From Mycobacterium malmoense (GTDB lineage: Bacteria; Actinomycetota; Actinomycetes; Mycobacteriales; Mycobacteriaceae), in assembly GCF_019645855.1 (NCBI RefSeq), contig NZ_CP080999.1, positions 3,162,001-3,226,000 of the forward strand: a DNA stretch of 64,000 nt, read 5' to 3'. A program made the translations under genes and the position numbers. This document shows, one piece after another, positions 25,849 through 34,602 of this stretch (position 1 is its first letter; each line of letters begins with the position of its first letter). The notes under the pieces were generated by a model. It saw nothing but the letters and a program-made list of their open reading frames with translations, made no database searches and was not told the DNA's origin.

Positions 25849-27906
25849 TCAGCCGGCTAGCCCCGCAGGGCCCACGGCCCCGGTCGCGCCTTGAGCGCCC
25901 GCCGCGCCGGCCTCGCCGGGATTGCCGGCCACGCCGGGCAGCCACTTGGGGGCGTCAGGGCCTGGTTCGAAGGGCGCCCCGCCCGCGCCGGCCGCGCCGC
26001 CGGCTCCACCGCTGCCGCCGACACCGCCCGCGCCCCCGGCGCCGCCGCCTCCGGCATTGCCGCCAATACCAACGAACCCGCCGCTGCCACCGACACCGCC
26101 CGTGCCGCCCATGCCACCGGTGCCACCGGTCCCGCCGACACCACCGGTACCGCCGTCACCGCCGGTACCACTAGGCATGTTGGCGTTCTCCGAGCCACCG
26201 CCGACGCCACCGGTGCCCCCGGCGCCGCCCGCGCCGCCCGCCGCGCCGGTGCCCCCGGTCCCGCCGACACCGCCTGTGCCGCCGACACCGCCGTTACCGA
26301 GCAGTATCCCGCCCTGGCCGCCGTTGCCGCCGAAGCCGCCCATACCGCCCGTGCCGGCATTGTCGGCGCCGGCGCCGCCCGTACCGCCAGTGCCGCCATT
26401 GCCGGCCAGGGTTCCGCCCAGTCCCTCGCCCCCGGTGCCGCCGATACCGCCCGCAGCCCCTGTGCCGCCCGTGCCGCCGGTCCCACCGACACCACCGATG
26501 GATTGGGGGGAGTCGGGCCAGCCGCCGCCTTGACCGACGCCCCCGGTACCACCGTTGCCGCCTGGCGCGCCGGCGCCGCCGGTCCCACCGGTGCCACCGG
26601 TCCCACCGGTAGTAGGCCAGCCGCCGCCAGACCCGCCTGTGCCGCCGTTGCCGCCCGGTGCGCCGACGCCGCCGGCGCCTCCATTGCCGCCGTTGCCGCC
26701 GTTGATCTGCGTGCCGGGGACGCTGGTGCCAGTGCCGCCATTACCCCCGGGCTGCCCGGCGGTGCCGTTGGCGCCGGCTCCCCCGTTGAAGTGCAATATG
26801 GTTCCGTCGGTTCCGTTGCCGGCGGGCGACGAGGTGACGTTTTCACCAGGGTTAACGCCGACGGCCCCCTGGGCGCCTTGACCGCCCATGCCGCCGGCGC
26901 CACCGTTACCGAAGAACCCGGCGCTGCCGCCGGTCCCTCCAGTTCCGCCGGCAACGTTCACGCTGGTCGACATGCCCCCGGCACCGCCGGGGCCACCGTT
27001 ACCGAACAGCCATCCGCCGGCGCCGCCAGTGCCACCGTTGGCGCCATCGATCCCGGCCCCGCCTATCCCGCCGTTGCCGATCAAGCCGGCCGCGCCGCCG
27101 TTGCCACCGTCAACGCCGCCGCCGCCATCACCGAACAGCCAGCCGCCCGGCGTGCCGTCAATGCTGGTGTTGCTTCCAGTTAACCCATTGACGCCATTGC
27201 CGATCAGGTCGCGGCCAGTCAAAGTCACAAATGGCGCGTTAATGATGTGATCGACAGGTTGGCCGATCGGACTGTTGATCCAGGCTTCGCCGGTGTTGTG
27301 GATCGGCCCGTAGATGAGATCTTGGAAGACAGTAACAATGAAGTTTTGCCAGTCGGGAGACAATCCTCCACCCACCACGGAACTGCCCGTATTACCAATA
27401 TCGGCGGCTGCGCTACTGAGGTTATCCACGTTGGCGGCGGCTGCGATCGCGACACTATTCAAATCCAGGCCATGCGCACCTAGAGTTACCAGGTCGAGAC
27501 CAGACGCGCCGACGTTACCCAGATCCAGTCCGGACACACCGAAATGGCCCACATCCAGACCGATCGTGCCTATGTTGCCGAGATCTAGGCTCGACGCGCC
27601 GACGTGGCCTAGGTCCATGCCCATCGTCCCGATGTCGGCTCCGATGACACCAAGATTCAGTCCGGTCAGACCCAAATCGCTGCCGGCCGCAGTCCCCGCC
27701 TCGATTCCGTGACTGATGCCATTGATGACTGGCTCGACGATCAAATCAAGCACGTCGGCGTGAGCCGACGCCGCGTCCGCCACCGGGACCATCCCGGCAG
27801 CCAGAAATGCGCCAGCAGCGGTGCGTAGCCCCGCTGTCCGTCCACGACGGCGCCGCTTGGCTTTGCGCGAACGGCTATTTGCTTTGCTGTCATGACGACC
27901 GGCCAT
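25849..27906 (-). CDS. PGRS repeat protein with signal-like N-terminus and no PE domain
   Basis: 685 residues from the ATG at 27906. A basic start (KAKRRRRGR) is followed by a hydrophobic stretch (residues 27-42) and AHADV near 50, consistent with export. Residues about 78-150 are a ten-residue repeat of the form LDLGNxGxxG. A unique segment of about 90 residues (DWQNFIVTVFQDLIYGPIHN) follows, then from about 245 a long PGRS region of GGxGG units with GGWLFGNGG landmarks. The tail from about 660 is pure Gly-X-Y triplets. A standard 100-residue PE domain is absent. Function unknown; surface exposure is inferred. 63 bases separate it from the gene upstream, so the two may form a unit. Confidence 0.85.
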   Translation of the reverse strand: MAGRHDSKANSRSRKAKRRRRGRTAGLRTAAGAFLAAGMVPVADAASAHADVLDLIVEPVINGISHGIEAGTAAGSDLGLTGLNLGVIGADIGTMGMDLGHVGASSLDLGNIGTIGLDVGHFGVSGLDLGNVGASGLDLVTLGAHGLDLNSVAIAAAANVDNLSSAAADIGNTGSSVVGGGLSPDWQNFIVTVFQDLIYGPIHNTGEAWINSPIGQPVDHIINAPFVTLTGRDLIGNGVNGLTGSNTSIDGTPGGWLFGDGGGGVDGGNGGAAGLIGNGGIGGAGIDGANGGTGGAGGWLFGNGGPGGAGGMSTSVNVAGGTGGTGGSAGFFGNGGAGGMGGQGAQGAVGVNPGENVTSSPAGNGTDGTILHFNGGAGANGTAGQPGGNGGTGTSVPGTQINGGNGGNGGAGGVGAPGGNGGTGGSGGGWPTTGGTGGTGGTGGAGAPGGNGGTGGVGQGGGWPDSPQSIGGVGGTGGTGGTGAAGGIGGTGGEGLGGTLAGNGGTGGTGGAGADNAGTGGMGGFGGNGGQGGILLGNGGVGGTGGVGGTGGTGAAGGAGGAGGTGGVGGGSENANMPSGTGGDGGTGGVGGTGGTGGMGGTGGVGGSGGFVGIGGNAGGGGAGGAGGVGGSGGAGGAAGAGGAPFEPGPDAPKWLPGVAGNPGEAGAAGAQGATGAVGPAGLAG

Positions 27907-27969
27907 TTGTCTATACGCCTTTCTTATACGGGGACTTCAGAATCGGAATCAATGTCAACGGAATGCGAC

Positions 27970-29163
27970 TCACAGCAGACCGGTCAGCAAGTGGATAAGC
28001 ATGGCCGCCAGGTTGGGCGCCAATTGAGTAGCCAGCATGGAGCCAAGCCCCGCGACAGCGCTCGGATCGAACAGGTTGTCGGCCGCCGCGGCGAGCGCGC
28101 CCGGATCCGGCACGTTGCCGAGATCCGCAACGGATGTGCTCAGACCCCCAAGTGACGTGAGCGAAGCGGCCGCGGTGCTTGAGGTCGATCCGCCGATCGA
28201 CGCTGCAATGGCCTGCGGCAAGCTGACCATAAGGCTGTAAATCGGTCCGCCGATTTCACCAAGCTGGCTACTTGTCAGGCCACTGAGCAGACCGGTTTCC
28301 GGCAACAGCGCGCCCGTTCCTGGGAGGTTGAGCGGGATTCCGCCGTTGAGGAATGCATTCAGCGCTTCGGCGGGCGCGTTTAACAGGGCTCCGAGCGCCG
28401 CCGAGTAGTCGCCGGTGTCGAGCGCATCGAGGAATGCTTGAGAGCTATTGCCCAGCGCCGCAGTCGGATCGAAGAGGATTGGGATGGCGCCATAGCCGAG
28501 CGGAATCAGCAGGTTGCTGTTCACCGTGTCAACCGCGTTGTAGAAGTTGTCGGCCATGTCGACCGCGATGTTGCCCAGCGAAGCCAGCGGCAGTGCTTGG
28601 TAGAGCAGGTCGTAGATGGCGCCGTTGACCGCGGTAACGGCGTCTGCGGGCATGCCTGATGTGACGTCGTTCAAGGCGACGGTCAGCGCGGCGGGCAGCG
28701 TCGTCTGGAACCACTCGCCGGCAGCCTGGCCAAACGTCTGAAACGCCGAGCCGGCCGTGGCGGCATAGCCTGCCTGATTAATAAGTACCTGGTGCAAGAC
28801 CGGCAGTGGATCAGCGACCACCCCGTTGGCGAGCGCTTGGAGATTCGCGAACGAGTTCGTGAAGAGCTCTACCCACGGATTGCTCGCCGCGTCGCCCACG
28901 GTTAGCCCAGCCAACAATGAGGTCGGGCTGAAGGCCTCGGCGGCAAGTCCGGCCGGTAAATCGGTCGCGCCGATACCATTTCCCAGACTCGCGATATCGC
29001 TCTCCGCGCCAGAGAACAGATCAGTGATGCTGCTCTCGACGCCGGCGAGCTGGACTCCCGGAAGGTGAACCTCGGGCAGATTTTGAGGGACCGGCGCGGC
29101 GATGATGCTGGCGCTGGCCAGGGCCACACCGGCGGTGACGTAGGGGTGGGCTGCGAGGTCCAC
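27970..29163 (-). CDS. Exported hydrophobic protein resembling the GjpA-type porin family
   Basis: 397 residues from the GTG at 29163, chosen because AAGGAG (29170-29175, reverse strand) is six bases ahead of it; the ATG two codons upstream is too close. The N-terminus MDLAAHPYVTAGVALASASI is signal-like, followed by ASIIAAPVP. The body is Ala/Leu/Asn/Gly-rich, nearly free of Lys and Cys, with no catalytic motif. It fits mycobacterial proteins annotated as outer membrane porin GjpA, by general character from memory rather than alignment. It could equally be an uncharacterised surface protein. Confidence 0.6.
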   Translation of the reverse strand: MDLAAHPYVTAGVALASASIIAAPVPQNLPEVHLPGVQLAGVESSITDLFSGAESDIASLGNGIGATDLPAGLAAEAFSPTSLLAGLTVGDAASNPWVELFTNSFANLQALANGVVADPLPVLHQVLINQAGYAATAGSAFQTFGQAAGEWFQTTLPAALTVALNDVTSGMPADAVTAVNGAIYDLLYQALPLASLGNIAVDMADNFYNAVDTVNSNLLIPLGYGAIPILFDPTAALGNSSQAFLDALDTGDYSAALGALLNAPAEALNAFLNGGIPLNLPGTGALLPETGLLSGLTSSQLGEIGGPIYSLMVSLPQAIAASIGGSTSSTAAASLTSLGGLSTSVADLGNVPDPGALAAAADNLFDPSAVAGLGSMLATQLAPNLAAMLIHLLTGLL

Positions 29164-29638
29164 GACCATCTCCTTTGATCGGTTGTCCAAATCGGATGGT
29201 CAGAAAGTAGCTGAGAACAACCTGAGTTTCGGGTGAGTTACAGCGATACCGTTCAAGTCCGTCCCGCAAACCTTGCCTATCGCAAACTATTCGAATTAAA
29301 GTAACCAATGCTCGAAGAGATTTTTAAAAGCCTGGAGTTACCCCCCCCCCCGAATTTTAGTTCAGACCGCAACTACCCTCTAGCGATGCCTGGCATATGT
29401 TTGCCATACCCTCGTGGCACAGCCAGCAAACCCATCGATATAACCCCCCCTACAGGACTCCATCACCAGGCCGATGCGCGCGCGAAGGCAGCTCCCCCGC
29501 GAACAACACGTCACGCGCGCCCATCGGTGCCGCGGCCCCCGGTCGTCGATTTACGACCCGGCCATGGTCTCGGTCATGGGCCGCACCCTGCTCGAACTCG
29601 AGAGAGTCGAGCGTCAGGCCAACCGGGACCCGCTGCCG
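29164..29638. other. Low-GC spacer with an 11-C homopolymer
   Basis: About 475 bases. 29200-29460 is clearly lower in GC than the rest and includes C11 at 29341-29351 and C7 at 29444-29450. It should contain the promoter of the GjpA-like gene on the reverse strand. From about 29540 the forward strand has a gene-like phrase (SSIYDPAMVSVMGRTLLELE) that I cannot place; it may be a relic. Confidence 0.45.
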
Positions 29639-30220
29639 CTATCTACGGGCGAGCGCATGCCATGCCATGTCGGCGATGGCCACGCAGTAGTCGTCGTCGA
29701 CGTCGGCGTCGGAGTAAAGAGCACGAATGTTGAGCGGCGCCAACACGATCTGCACAGCGGCCAGTGTGTTCACGCCCTCGCGCAATTCGCCACGCTCCCT
29801 GGCCCGATCCACGACCGCGCGCACGACAGCGAAACGCGCCCGCCAGAACTTCATTCGAGTATCTTCGTCGTGATGCCCACGACGGTCCATGACCAACGCC
29901 CGCAGGAAAGTTCGGCCTTCCTCGGTATTGATCCGGTCGGCCACATTCCGGGCCAACGCCCGGAGGTCTCCGCGCAGCGACCCGGTGTCCGTTGCGGCAC
30001 TCAAGGTTTCAACATCGGCGAGGGCCGCATCGACGATGAGTCGTTGCCGATCGCCCCAGTACCGATAGATCATGGCCGCGTCGAGGCGGTGGCGCTCCGC
30101 CAAGGCCTCGACGCTGAATCGCTCGACACCCCAGCGGGCCAACTCGTCGAGCACTGCCGCCATCACCGACGCCCGGATGTCCGCGGGGACAGGTTCGTTG
30201 GGTGGTTGAGGCGGCTTCAT
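29639..30220 (-). CDS. TetR-family regulator
   Basis: 193 residues from the ATG at 30220. The helix-turn-helix is at about 35-60: FSVEALAERHRLDAAMIYRYWGD, with the usual YRYWGDRQRLI exit. The ligand domain has EEGRTFLRALVMDRRGHH and a polar C-terminus. It lies directly downstream of the RNase H operon (27 bases) in the same direction, but its target is not evident; the GjpA-like gene beyond it is also on the reverse strand. Confidence 0.85.
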   Translation of the reverse strand: MKPPQPPNEPVPADIRASVMAAVLDELARWGVERFSVEALAERHRLDAAMIYRYWGDRQRLIVDAALADVETLSAATDTGSLRGDLRALARNVADRINTEEGRTFLRALVMDRRGHHDEDTRMKFWRARFAVVRAVVDRARERGELREGVNTLAAVQIVLAPLNIRALYSDADVDDDYCVAIADMAWHALARR

Positions 30221-30247
30221 CTGTGTTTCCTTGCCACTTGGGGCCGC

Positions 30248-31360
30248 CTAGAGATAGCCCGTCTGGTTCACCAGCCGCACCGAAGACGCTCCGTCGGAAT
30301 AGAACTCGGCGATGCTCAACGACGCCAGGTCCAGGTGCAGCCGGTATAGAATGCCCGGCCCGGCGTCCAACGCCAGCCGCAGCAGCATCTTGATCGGCGT
30401 CACGTGCGATACCACCAGCACCGTCGCGCCTTGGTGTGCGGCGACGATTCGTTGGCGCACCCGCAGCACCCGGTCGAGCACATCATCGAAGCATTCACCG
30501 CCCGGTGGCGTGGTGCCGGTGTCGCGCAGCCAGCGCCGATGCAGCTCCGGATCACGCTGGGCCGCCTCGCCGAACGTCAGGCCTTCCCACGCCCCGAAGT
30601 CGGTCTCGATCAGATCGTCGTCGACGCTCACGTCCAGGCCCAACGCCTTGGCGGCCGTGGCCGCGGTGTCGTAGGCCCGTTGCAGGGGCGAGGAGAAGAC
30701 CGCGGCGATCCCGCCGCGTTGCGCCAGGTACCGCGCCGCGGCCCCCGCCTGCTGCCGCCCCACGTCGGTCAGCGCCGGGTTGCCGCGCCCGGAATAGCGG
30801 CGCTGCGCCGACAACTCGGTCTGTCCGTGCCGCAGCAACAGCAACCTGGTCGGCGTCCCACGCGCACCGGTCCATCCGGGCGCCGAGGATTGGGCCGCAA
30901 CGGTTTTCGGGGACTCTGTCGCCGGTGGCGCGGAATTCTCGGCGGGGTCGTCGGCCCGGTCCGCGGCGTCCATCGCCTCGTTGGCCAACCGGTCCGCGTG
31001 CGAGTTGCGAGCCCGCGGAATCCACGCATAGCTGATCCGGTCGAACCGCGCCGCCAGCTTCCGGGCCTGGGCGTGCAGCTCGATCAGGCCGGGGTGCTTG
31101 ACCTTCCATCGCCCGGACATCTGCTCCACCAACAACTTGGAATCCAAGAAAACCGTGGCCTCGGTGGCGCCCAGTTTCAGAGCGTCGTCTAAACCGGCTA
31201 TCAGACCACGGTATTCGGCGACGTTGTTGGTCGCCACGCCGATGTCCTGCTTGGCCTCGGCCAGCACGGTCGAGCGGTCCGCGGTGCGCACCACCGCGCC
31301 GTATCCCGCCGGTCCGGGGTTGCCGCGCGACCCGCCGTCGGCCTCGATGACGACTTTCAC
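30248..31360 (-). CDS. Bifunctional RNase H type I / histidine phosphatase (Rv2228c-like)
   Basis: 370 residues from the GTG at 31360, overlapping the upstream gene by four bases. Residues 1-135 are RNase HI with all acidic catalytic residues: Asp8, Glu49, Asp73 and Asp123. A 35-residue Ala/Pro/Ser linker joins a histidine phosphatase domain from 170 on, with the catalytic RHG at 177-179 and a late SHVTP motif. In M. tuberculosis the phosphatase half has been reported to act in cobalamin synthesis (alpha-ribazole phosphatase, CobC), and the RNase H half removes RNA from hybrids. The fusion is a known mycobacterial arrangement and is complete here. Confidence 0.93.
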   Translation of the reverse strand: MKVVIEADGGSRGNPGPAGYGAVVRTADRSTVLAEAKQDIGVATNNVAEYRGLIAGLDDALKLGATEATVFLDSKLLVEQMSGRWKVKHPGLIELHAQARKLAARFDRISYAWIPRARNSHADRLANEAMDAADRADDPAENSAPPATESPKTVAAQSSAPGWTGARGTPTRLLLLRHGQTELSAQRRYSGRGNPALTDVGRQQAGAAARYLAQRGGIAAVFSSPLQRAYDTAATAAKALGLDVSVDDDLIETDFGAWEGLTFGEAAQRDPELHRRWLRDTGTTPPGGECFDDVLDRVLRVRQRIVAAHQGATVLVVSHVTPIKMLLRLALDAGPGILYRLHLDLASLSIAEFYSDGASSVRLVNQTGYL

Positions 31361-32094
31361 TGCTCGAATCCCTTGACCCGCAACAGGATCGCGCCGCACT
31401 CCGGGCATCGCACCAGGTCGTCCTCGGGGGCGGCCGAGATGCGGGACAGTTCGCCGCGGCCGATCTCGATCCGGCAAGCACCGCACCGATGCCCCAGCAG
31501 TGGCCCGGCGCCCGGTCCTCCCCCAGCGCGCTGTCGTTCGTAAAGGGCGGACAGCGCGGGGTCCAGTGCGGCGGTCAGCGCCTCGCGCCGCGACGAATGC
31601 TCCTGGCGGGCCTGGTCGATTTCGGCGAGCGCGGCATCGAGGGCCTGCCGGGCGCTGTCCAGCTCGGACTGCAGCGCCTCGAGCGCCCGCTGCTCGGCGT
31701 CCAGCCGGCCCTGCAGCTCCTCGCGGCGCTCCATCACATCCAGCAGGGAGTCTTCCAGGCTGGCTTGACGGCGAAGCAGCGTCTCCAGCTCGTGCTGGAG
31801 GTCCGAGAGCTGCTTGGCGTCCGTCGCACCCGACTTGAGCAACGATCGGTCGCGGTCTTCGCGTTGCCGCACCGCCTCGATCTCCGACTCGAATCGCGAT
31901 ACTTGAACGTCTAAGTCTTCCAGCGCAATTCGAACCGCGGCCAGCCGGTCACCGGCGGCGGTGTGCTCGGCCTGCATCCGCTCGTAGGCCTCTTGCTGTG
32001 GCAGGTGGGCGGCCCGGTGTGCGATGCGGGACAGCTCGGCATCCAGTTTCGACAACTCGAGCAGCGAACGTTGCTGCGCTACTTCGGCTTTCAT
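31357..32094 (-). CDS. Coiled-coil zinc-ribbon protein (Rv2229c-like)
   Basis: 245 residues from the ATG at 32094. Residues about 5-180 form a long antiparallel coiled coil (SLLELSKLDAELSRIAHRAAHL and heptads after it). The C-terminus is a zinc ribbon with two CxxC pairs, CGACRIEI and CPECGAIL. This is the C4-type zf-RING_7 family, often beside NIF3 genes. Proposed roles are nucleic-acid binding, without proof. It sits two bases after the NIF3 stop and overlaps the RNase H gene, so it is the middle of a tight operon. Confidence 0.88.
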   Translation of the reverse strand: MKAEVAQQRSLLELSKLDAELSRIAHRAAHLPQQEAYERMQAEHTAAGDRLAAVRIALEDLDVQVSRFESEIEAVRQREDRDRSLLKSGATDAKQLSDLQHELETLLRRQASLEDSLLDVMERREELQGRLDAEQRALEALQSELDSARQALDAALAEIDQARQEHSSRREALTAALDPALSALYERQRAGGGPGAGPLLGHRCGACRIEIGRGELSRISAAPEDDLVRCPECGAILLRVKGFEQ

Positions 32095-32096
32095 GG

Positions 32097-33239
32097 CTAC
32101 CCTCTCCCCGCATCGTTGCCAAGGTGCCCGATATTCCACGGGTCGGTGCGGATGGTGCACACCCGCACGGACAGGGCCGCACCGAAATGGGACCGCAGTA
32201 TGCCGGCGGCCTGGTCGCACCACGGGAATTCGCTTGCCCAGTGCGCCACGTCGATCAGCGCCACATTCGAAGCCCGGCGATGCTCGTCGGTCGGATGATG
32301 CCGCAGATCGGCCGTGACATACGCCTGCACGTCCGCGCCGGCCGCGGCGGCCAGCAGCGAGTCCCCCGCGCCGCCGCAGACGGCGACCCGCGACACCGGC
32401 AGGTCGGGGTCCCCCGCCGCGCGCACCCCCCAGGATGTCCGGGGCAACGCGGCGGCGACCCGAGAAACGAAGCCGCGCAACGGTTCCGGTCGCGGCAGCG
32501 CGCCGATGCGGCCCAGCCCGGCGTCACCGGGTGGCGGCACCAGCGCGAAGATGTCGAACGCGGGCTCTTCGTAGGGATGGGCGGCGCGCATCGCCGCCAG
32601 CACGGCCGCCCGAGCCCGGGCGGGTGCGACGACCTCAACCCGGTCTTCGGCCACCCGCTCGACGGTGCCGACGCTGCCCACCGCGGGCGACGCCCCCTCC
32701 TGCGGGAGGAACTGCCCGATGCCGCTGACGCTCCAGCTGCAGTGCGAATAGTCGCCGATGTGGCCCGCGCCGGCCGCAAACACGGCCTCCCGCACCGCTT
32801 CCGCGTTCTCGCGCGGCACATAGACGACCCACTTGTCGAGGTCGGCGTCGGTCGCCAGCGGCTCGAGCACGGCTTCGACGGTGAGGCCGAGAACGTGGGC
32901 GAGCGCGTCGGACACCCCCGGTGATGCCGAGTCGGCGTTGGTGTGCGCGGTGAACAGTGACCGCCCGGAGCGGATCAGGCGGTGCACGAGCGCGCCCTTC
33001 GGCGTGCTCGCCGCCACCGTGTCGACCCCGCGTAACAGCAGGGGATGGTGGGCCAGCAGCAGTCCGGCCGCCGGAACCTCGTCGACCACCGCGGGTGTCG
33101 CGTCGACCGCAACGGTCACCGACTCCAGCACGTCGTCGGGGTCGCCGCAGACCAGCCCCACCGAATCCCATGATTGGGCCAGCCGCGGCGGGTAGGCCTC
33201 GTCCAGCACCTCGATGACGTCGGCCAGCCGCGCGCTCAC
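32097..33239 (-). CDS. NIF3/YbgI-family protein (Rv2230c-like)
   Basis: 380 residues from the GTG at 33239, sharing GTGA with the end of the upstream aminotransferase. The NIF3 metal-site motifs are visible: LLAHHPLLLRG near residue 80, FTAHTNADS near 114, and DVAHWASEFPW near the end. The insertion of about 100 residues in the middle is the usual PII-like domain of the long NIF3 form. It is annotated as GTP cyclohydrolase I type 2 in places, but that activity is not secure. Confidence 0.9.
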   Translation of the reverse strand: MSARLADVIEVLDEAYPPRLAQSWDSVGLVCGDPDDVLESVTVAVDATPAVVDEVPAAGLLLAHHPLLLRGVDTVAASTPKGALVHRLIRSGRSLFTAHTNADSASPGVSDALAHVLGLTVEAVLEPLATDADLDKWVVYVPRENAEAVREAVFAAGAGHIGDYSHCSWSVSGIGQFLPQEGASPAVGSVGTVERVAEDRVEVVAPARARAAVLAAMRAAHPYEEPAFDIFALVPPPGDAGLGRIGALPRPEPLRGFVSRVAAALPRTSWGVRAAGDPDLPVSRVAVCGGAGDSLLAAAAGADVQAYVTADLRHHPTDEHRRASNVALIDVAHWASEFPWCDQAAGILRSHFGAALSVRVCTIRTDPWNIGHLGNDAGRG

Positions 33240-34267
33240 CGGCGCACCTCCGCGATGGCCCGAACCAGCAGCGGCCAGTCCTGGCGCACGGCCGCCCGCA
33301 GATACCGCTCGTCCAGGCCGACGAACGTATCACACCGGCGAACGGCAATACCACTGCGCCGCAAGCTATTTCGTATCCGTGCCGCATCGGGCATGCGAAA
33401 CAGCACGAACGGGGCCCGGCCGTCGACCACGTCGGCGCCCACCGACGCCAGGCCGGCCACCATCTCGGCGCGCAACGCCGCCAACCGCACGGCGTCGGCC
33501 GCCGCGTTGGCGACGGCTTCAACGGAGCAACACGCGGTGATTGCCGCCAGCTGCAGCGTCCCCACGGGCCAGTGCGCGCGCTGTGCGGTCAACCGCGCCA
33601 ACGCTTCTGGCGAGCCCAGGGCGTAACCCACCCGCAATCCCGCCAGCGCCCACGTCTTGGTCAGGCTGCGCAGCACCACCACATCGGGCAGTGAGTCACC
33701 GGCCAGCGACTCCGGCTCGCCGGGAACCGCATCGGCGAACGCCTCGTCGACCACCAGAATCCGCCCGGGCCGGCGCAGCGCGAGCAGCCGCTCGCGGGAG
33801 TGCAGCACCGCGGTGGGATTGGTCGGATTGCCCACCACGACAAGGTCGGCGTCCTCGGGCACGCGCACACCGTCCAGCCTGAACGGCGGCTCGAGCACGA
33901 CATGGTGCACGGGCACCCCGGCCGCGCTCAGCGCCGCGGCCGGCTCGGTGAACGACGGCGCGACGATCGCCGCCCGCGCCGGACGCAGGTTGGCCAGCAA
34001 CGCGAACCCTTCCGCCGCCCCGGCCAGCGGCACCACCTCGTCGCAGGCCCGGCCGTGCCGCTCGGCGACCGCGTCCTGCGCCCGGCGCACGTCTTCGACG
34101 CTCGGGTAGCGCGCCAGGTCCGGCAGGCGGTCGGCCAGCCGCCGCGTCAGCCATTCCGGCGGCCGGGCGTGGCGGACGTTGACGGCGAAATCCAGCATCC
34201 CGGGCGCGACGGCCTGATCGCCGTGATAGCGGGCCGCCGCAGGCGGGCTCGGGTCCAGAGTCGCCAT
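33236..34267 (-). CDS. cobC: PLP-dependent aminotransferase, CobC/threonine-phosphate decarboxylase-like
   Basis: 343 residues from the ATG at 34267, first gene of a four-gene overlapping operon. It is a fold-type I enzyme: YPSVEDVRRAQDAVAERHG near residue 54, the cofactor-contact VGNPTNPT near 146, the PLP lysine in SLTKTWALAGLRVGY near 202, and a substrate Arg in the C-terminal domain. Relatives make aminopropanol phosphate for cobalamin, or act as histidinol-phosphate-type aminotransferases. The RNase H/CobC phosphatase downstream and cobD at 36.6 kb favour the cobalamin reading. Confidence 0.8.
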   Translation of the reverse strand: MATLDPSPPAAARYHGDQAVAPGMLDFAVNVRHARPPEWLTRRLADRLPDLARYPSVEDVRRAQDAVAERHGRACDEVVPLAGAAEGFALLANLRPARAAIVAPSFTEPAAALSAAGVPVHHVVLEPPFRLDGVRVPEDADLVVVGNPTNPTAVLHSRERLLALRRPGRILVVDEAFADAVPGEPESLAGDSLPDVVVLRSLTKTWALAGLRVGYALGSPEALARLTAQRAHWPVGTLQLAAITACCSVEAVANAAADAVRLAALRAEMVAGLASVGADVVDGRAPFVLFRMPDAARIRNSLRRSGIAVRRCDTFVGLDERYLRAAVRQDWPLLVRAIAEVRR

Positions 34268-34602
34268 CCGAGAAACACTAGTGGGCCGTCACGGGAGCGT
34301 GGCACGCCGATGCCTCTCGCCCGCCTTGTCGTCGGTGCCCAACGATCGCGGGGACCACGTTGCGACTCGACGCTCTGAGCGGCGCCGAGCGCCTCGTCGT
34401 GCACCGGGTTGGCGAGGACCGCAAGCACGATGAGCGGGTGTACTCCTTTGTCGACGCGACGAGCTTTCGCGTCATGCGCGACCGGCGCCTACGCGAGGCT
34501 TTGGCCTTCGACCAGGACTTCGCGGTGGCCGGATTCGTGGAGGCCCAGGCCAGCCGGTAGACCGTATGCCTTGCGGCTTGCCCAAGCGTGCCGTCAGGGA
34601 CA
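34268..34602. other. Divergent spacer between cobC and ptkA with a toxin relic
   Basis: 335 bases. The cobC promoter must lie near 34270-34350 on the reverse strand and the ptkA promoter near 34560-34600 on the forward strand. The rest is occupied by the vapC fragment listed separately. Confidence 0.5.
34364..34560 (+). pseudogene. VapC (PIN-domain toxin) C-terminal remnant
   Basis: The forward frame gives about 60 residues that match the end of a VapC toxin: YSFVDATSF holds the third conserved acidic residue and ALAFDQDFAVAGF is the standard final segment. The first half of the PIN domain, with its first Asp and Glu, is missing, and no vapB antitoxin is seen. M. tuberculosis has vapBC16 at this place (Rv2231A/B), so this is the same locus in decay. 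Confidence 0.75.

Noticed and set aside
25857..27250. Several long frames on both strands within the PGRS gene, including Pro-rich PPxPP frames
   Set aside because: They arise from the repetitive GGxGG coding sequence read in other frames. Only the reverse frame at 25849-27906 has a coherent start and signal region.
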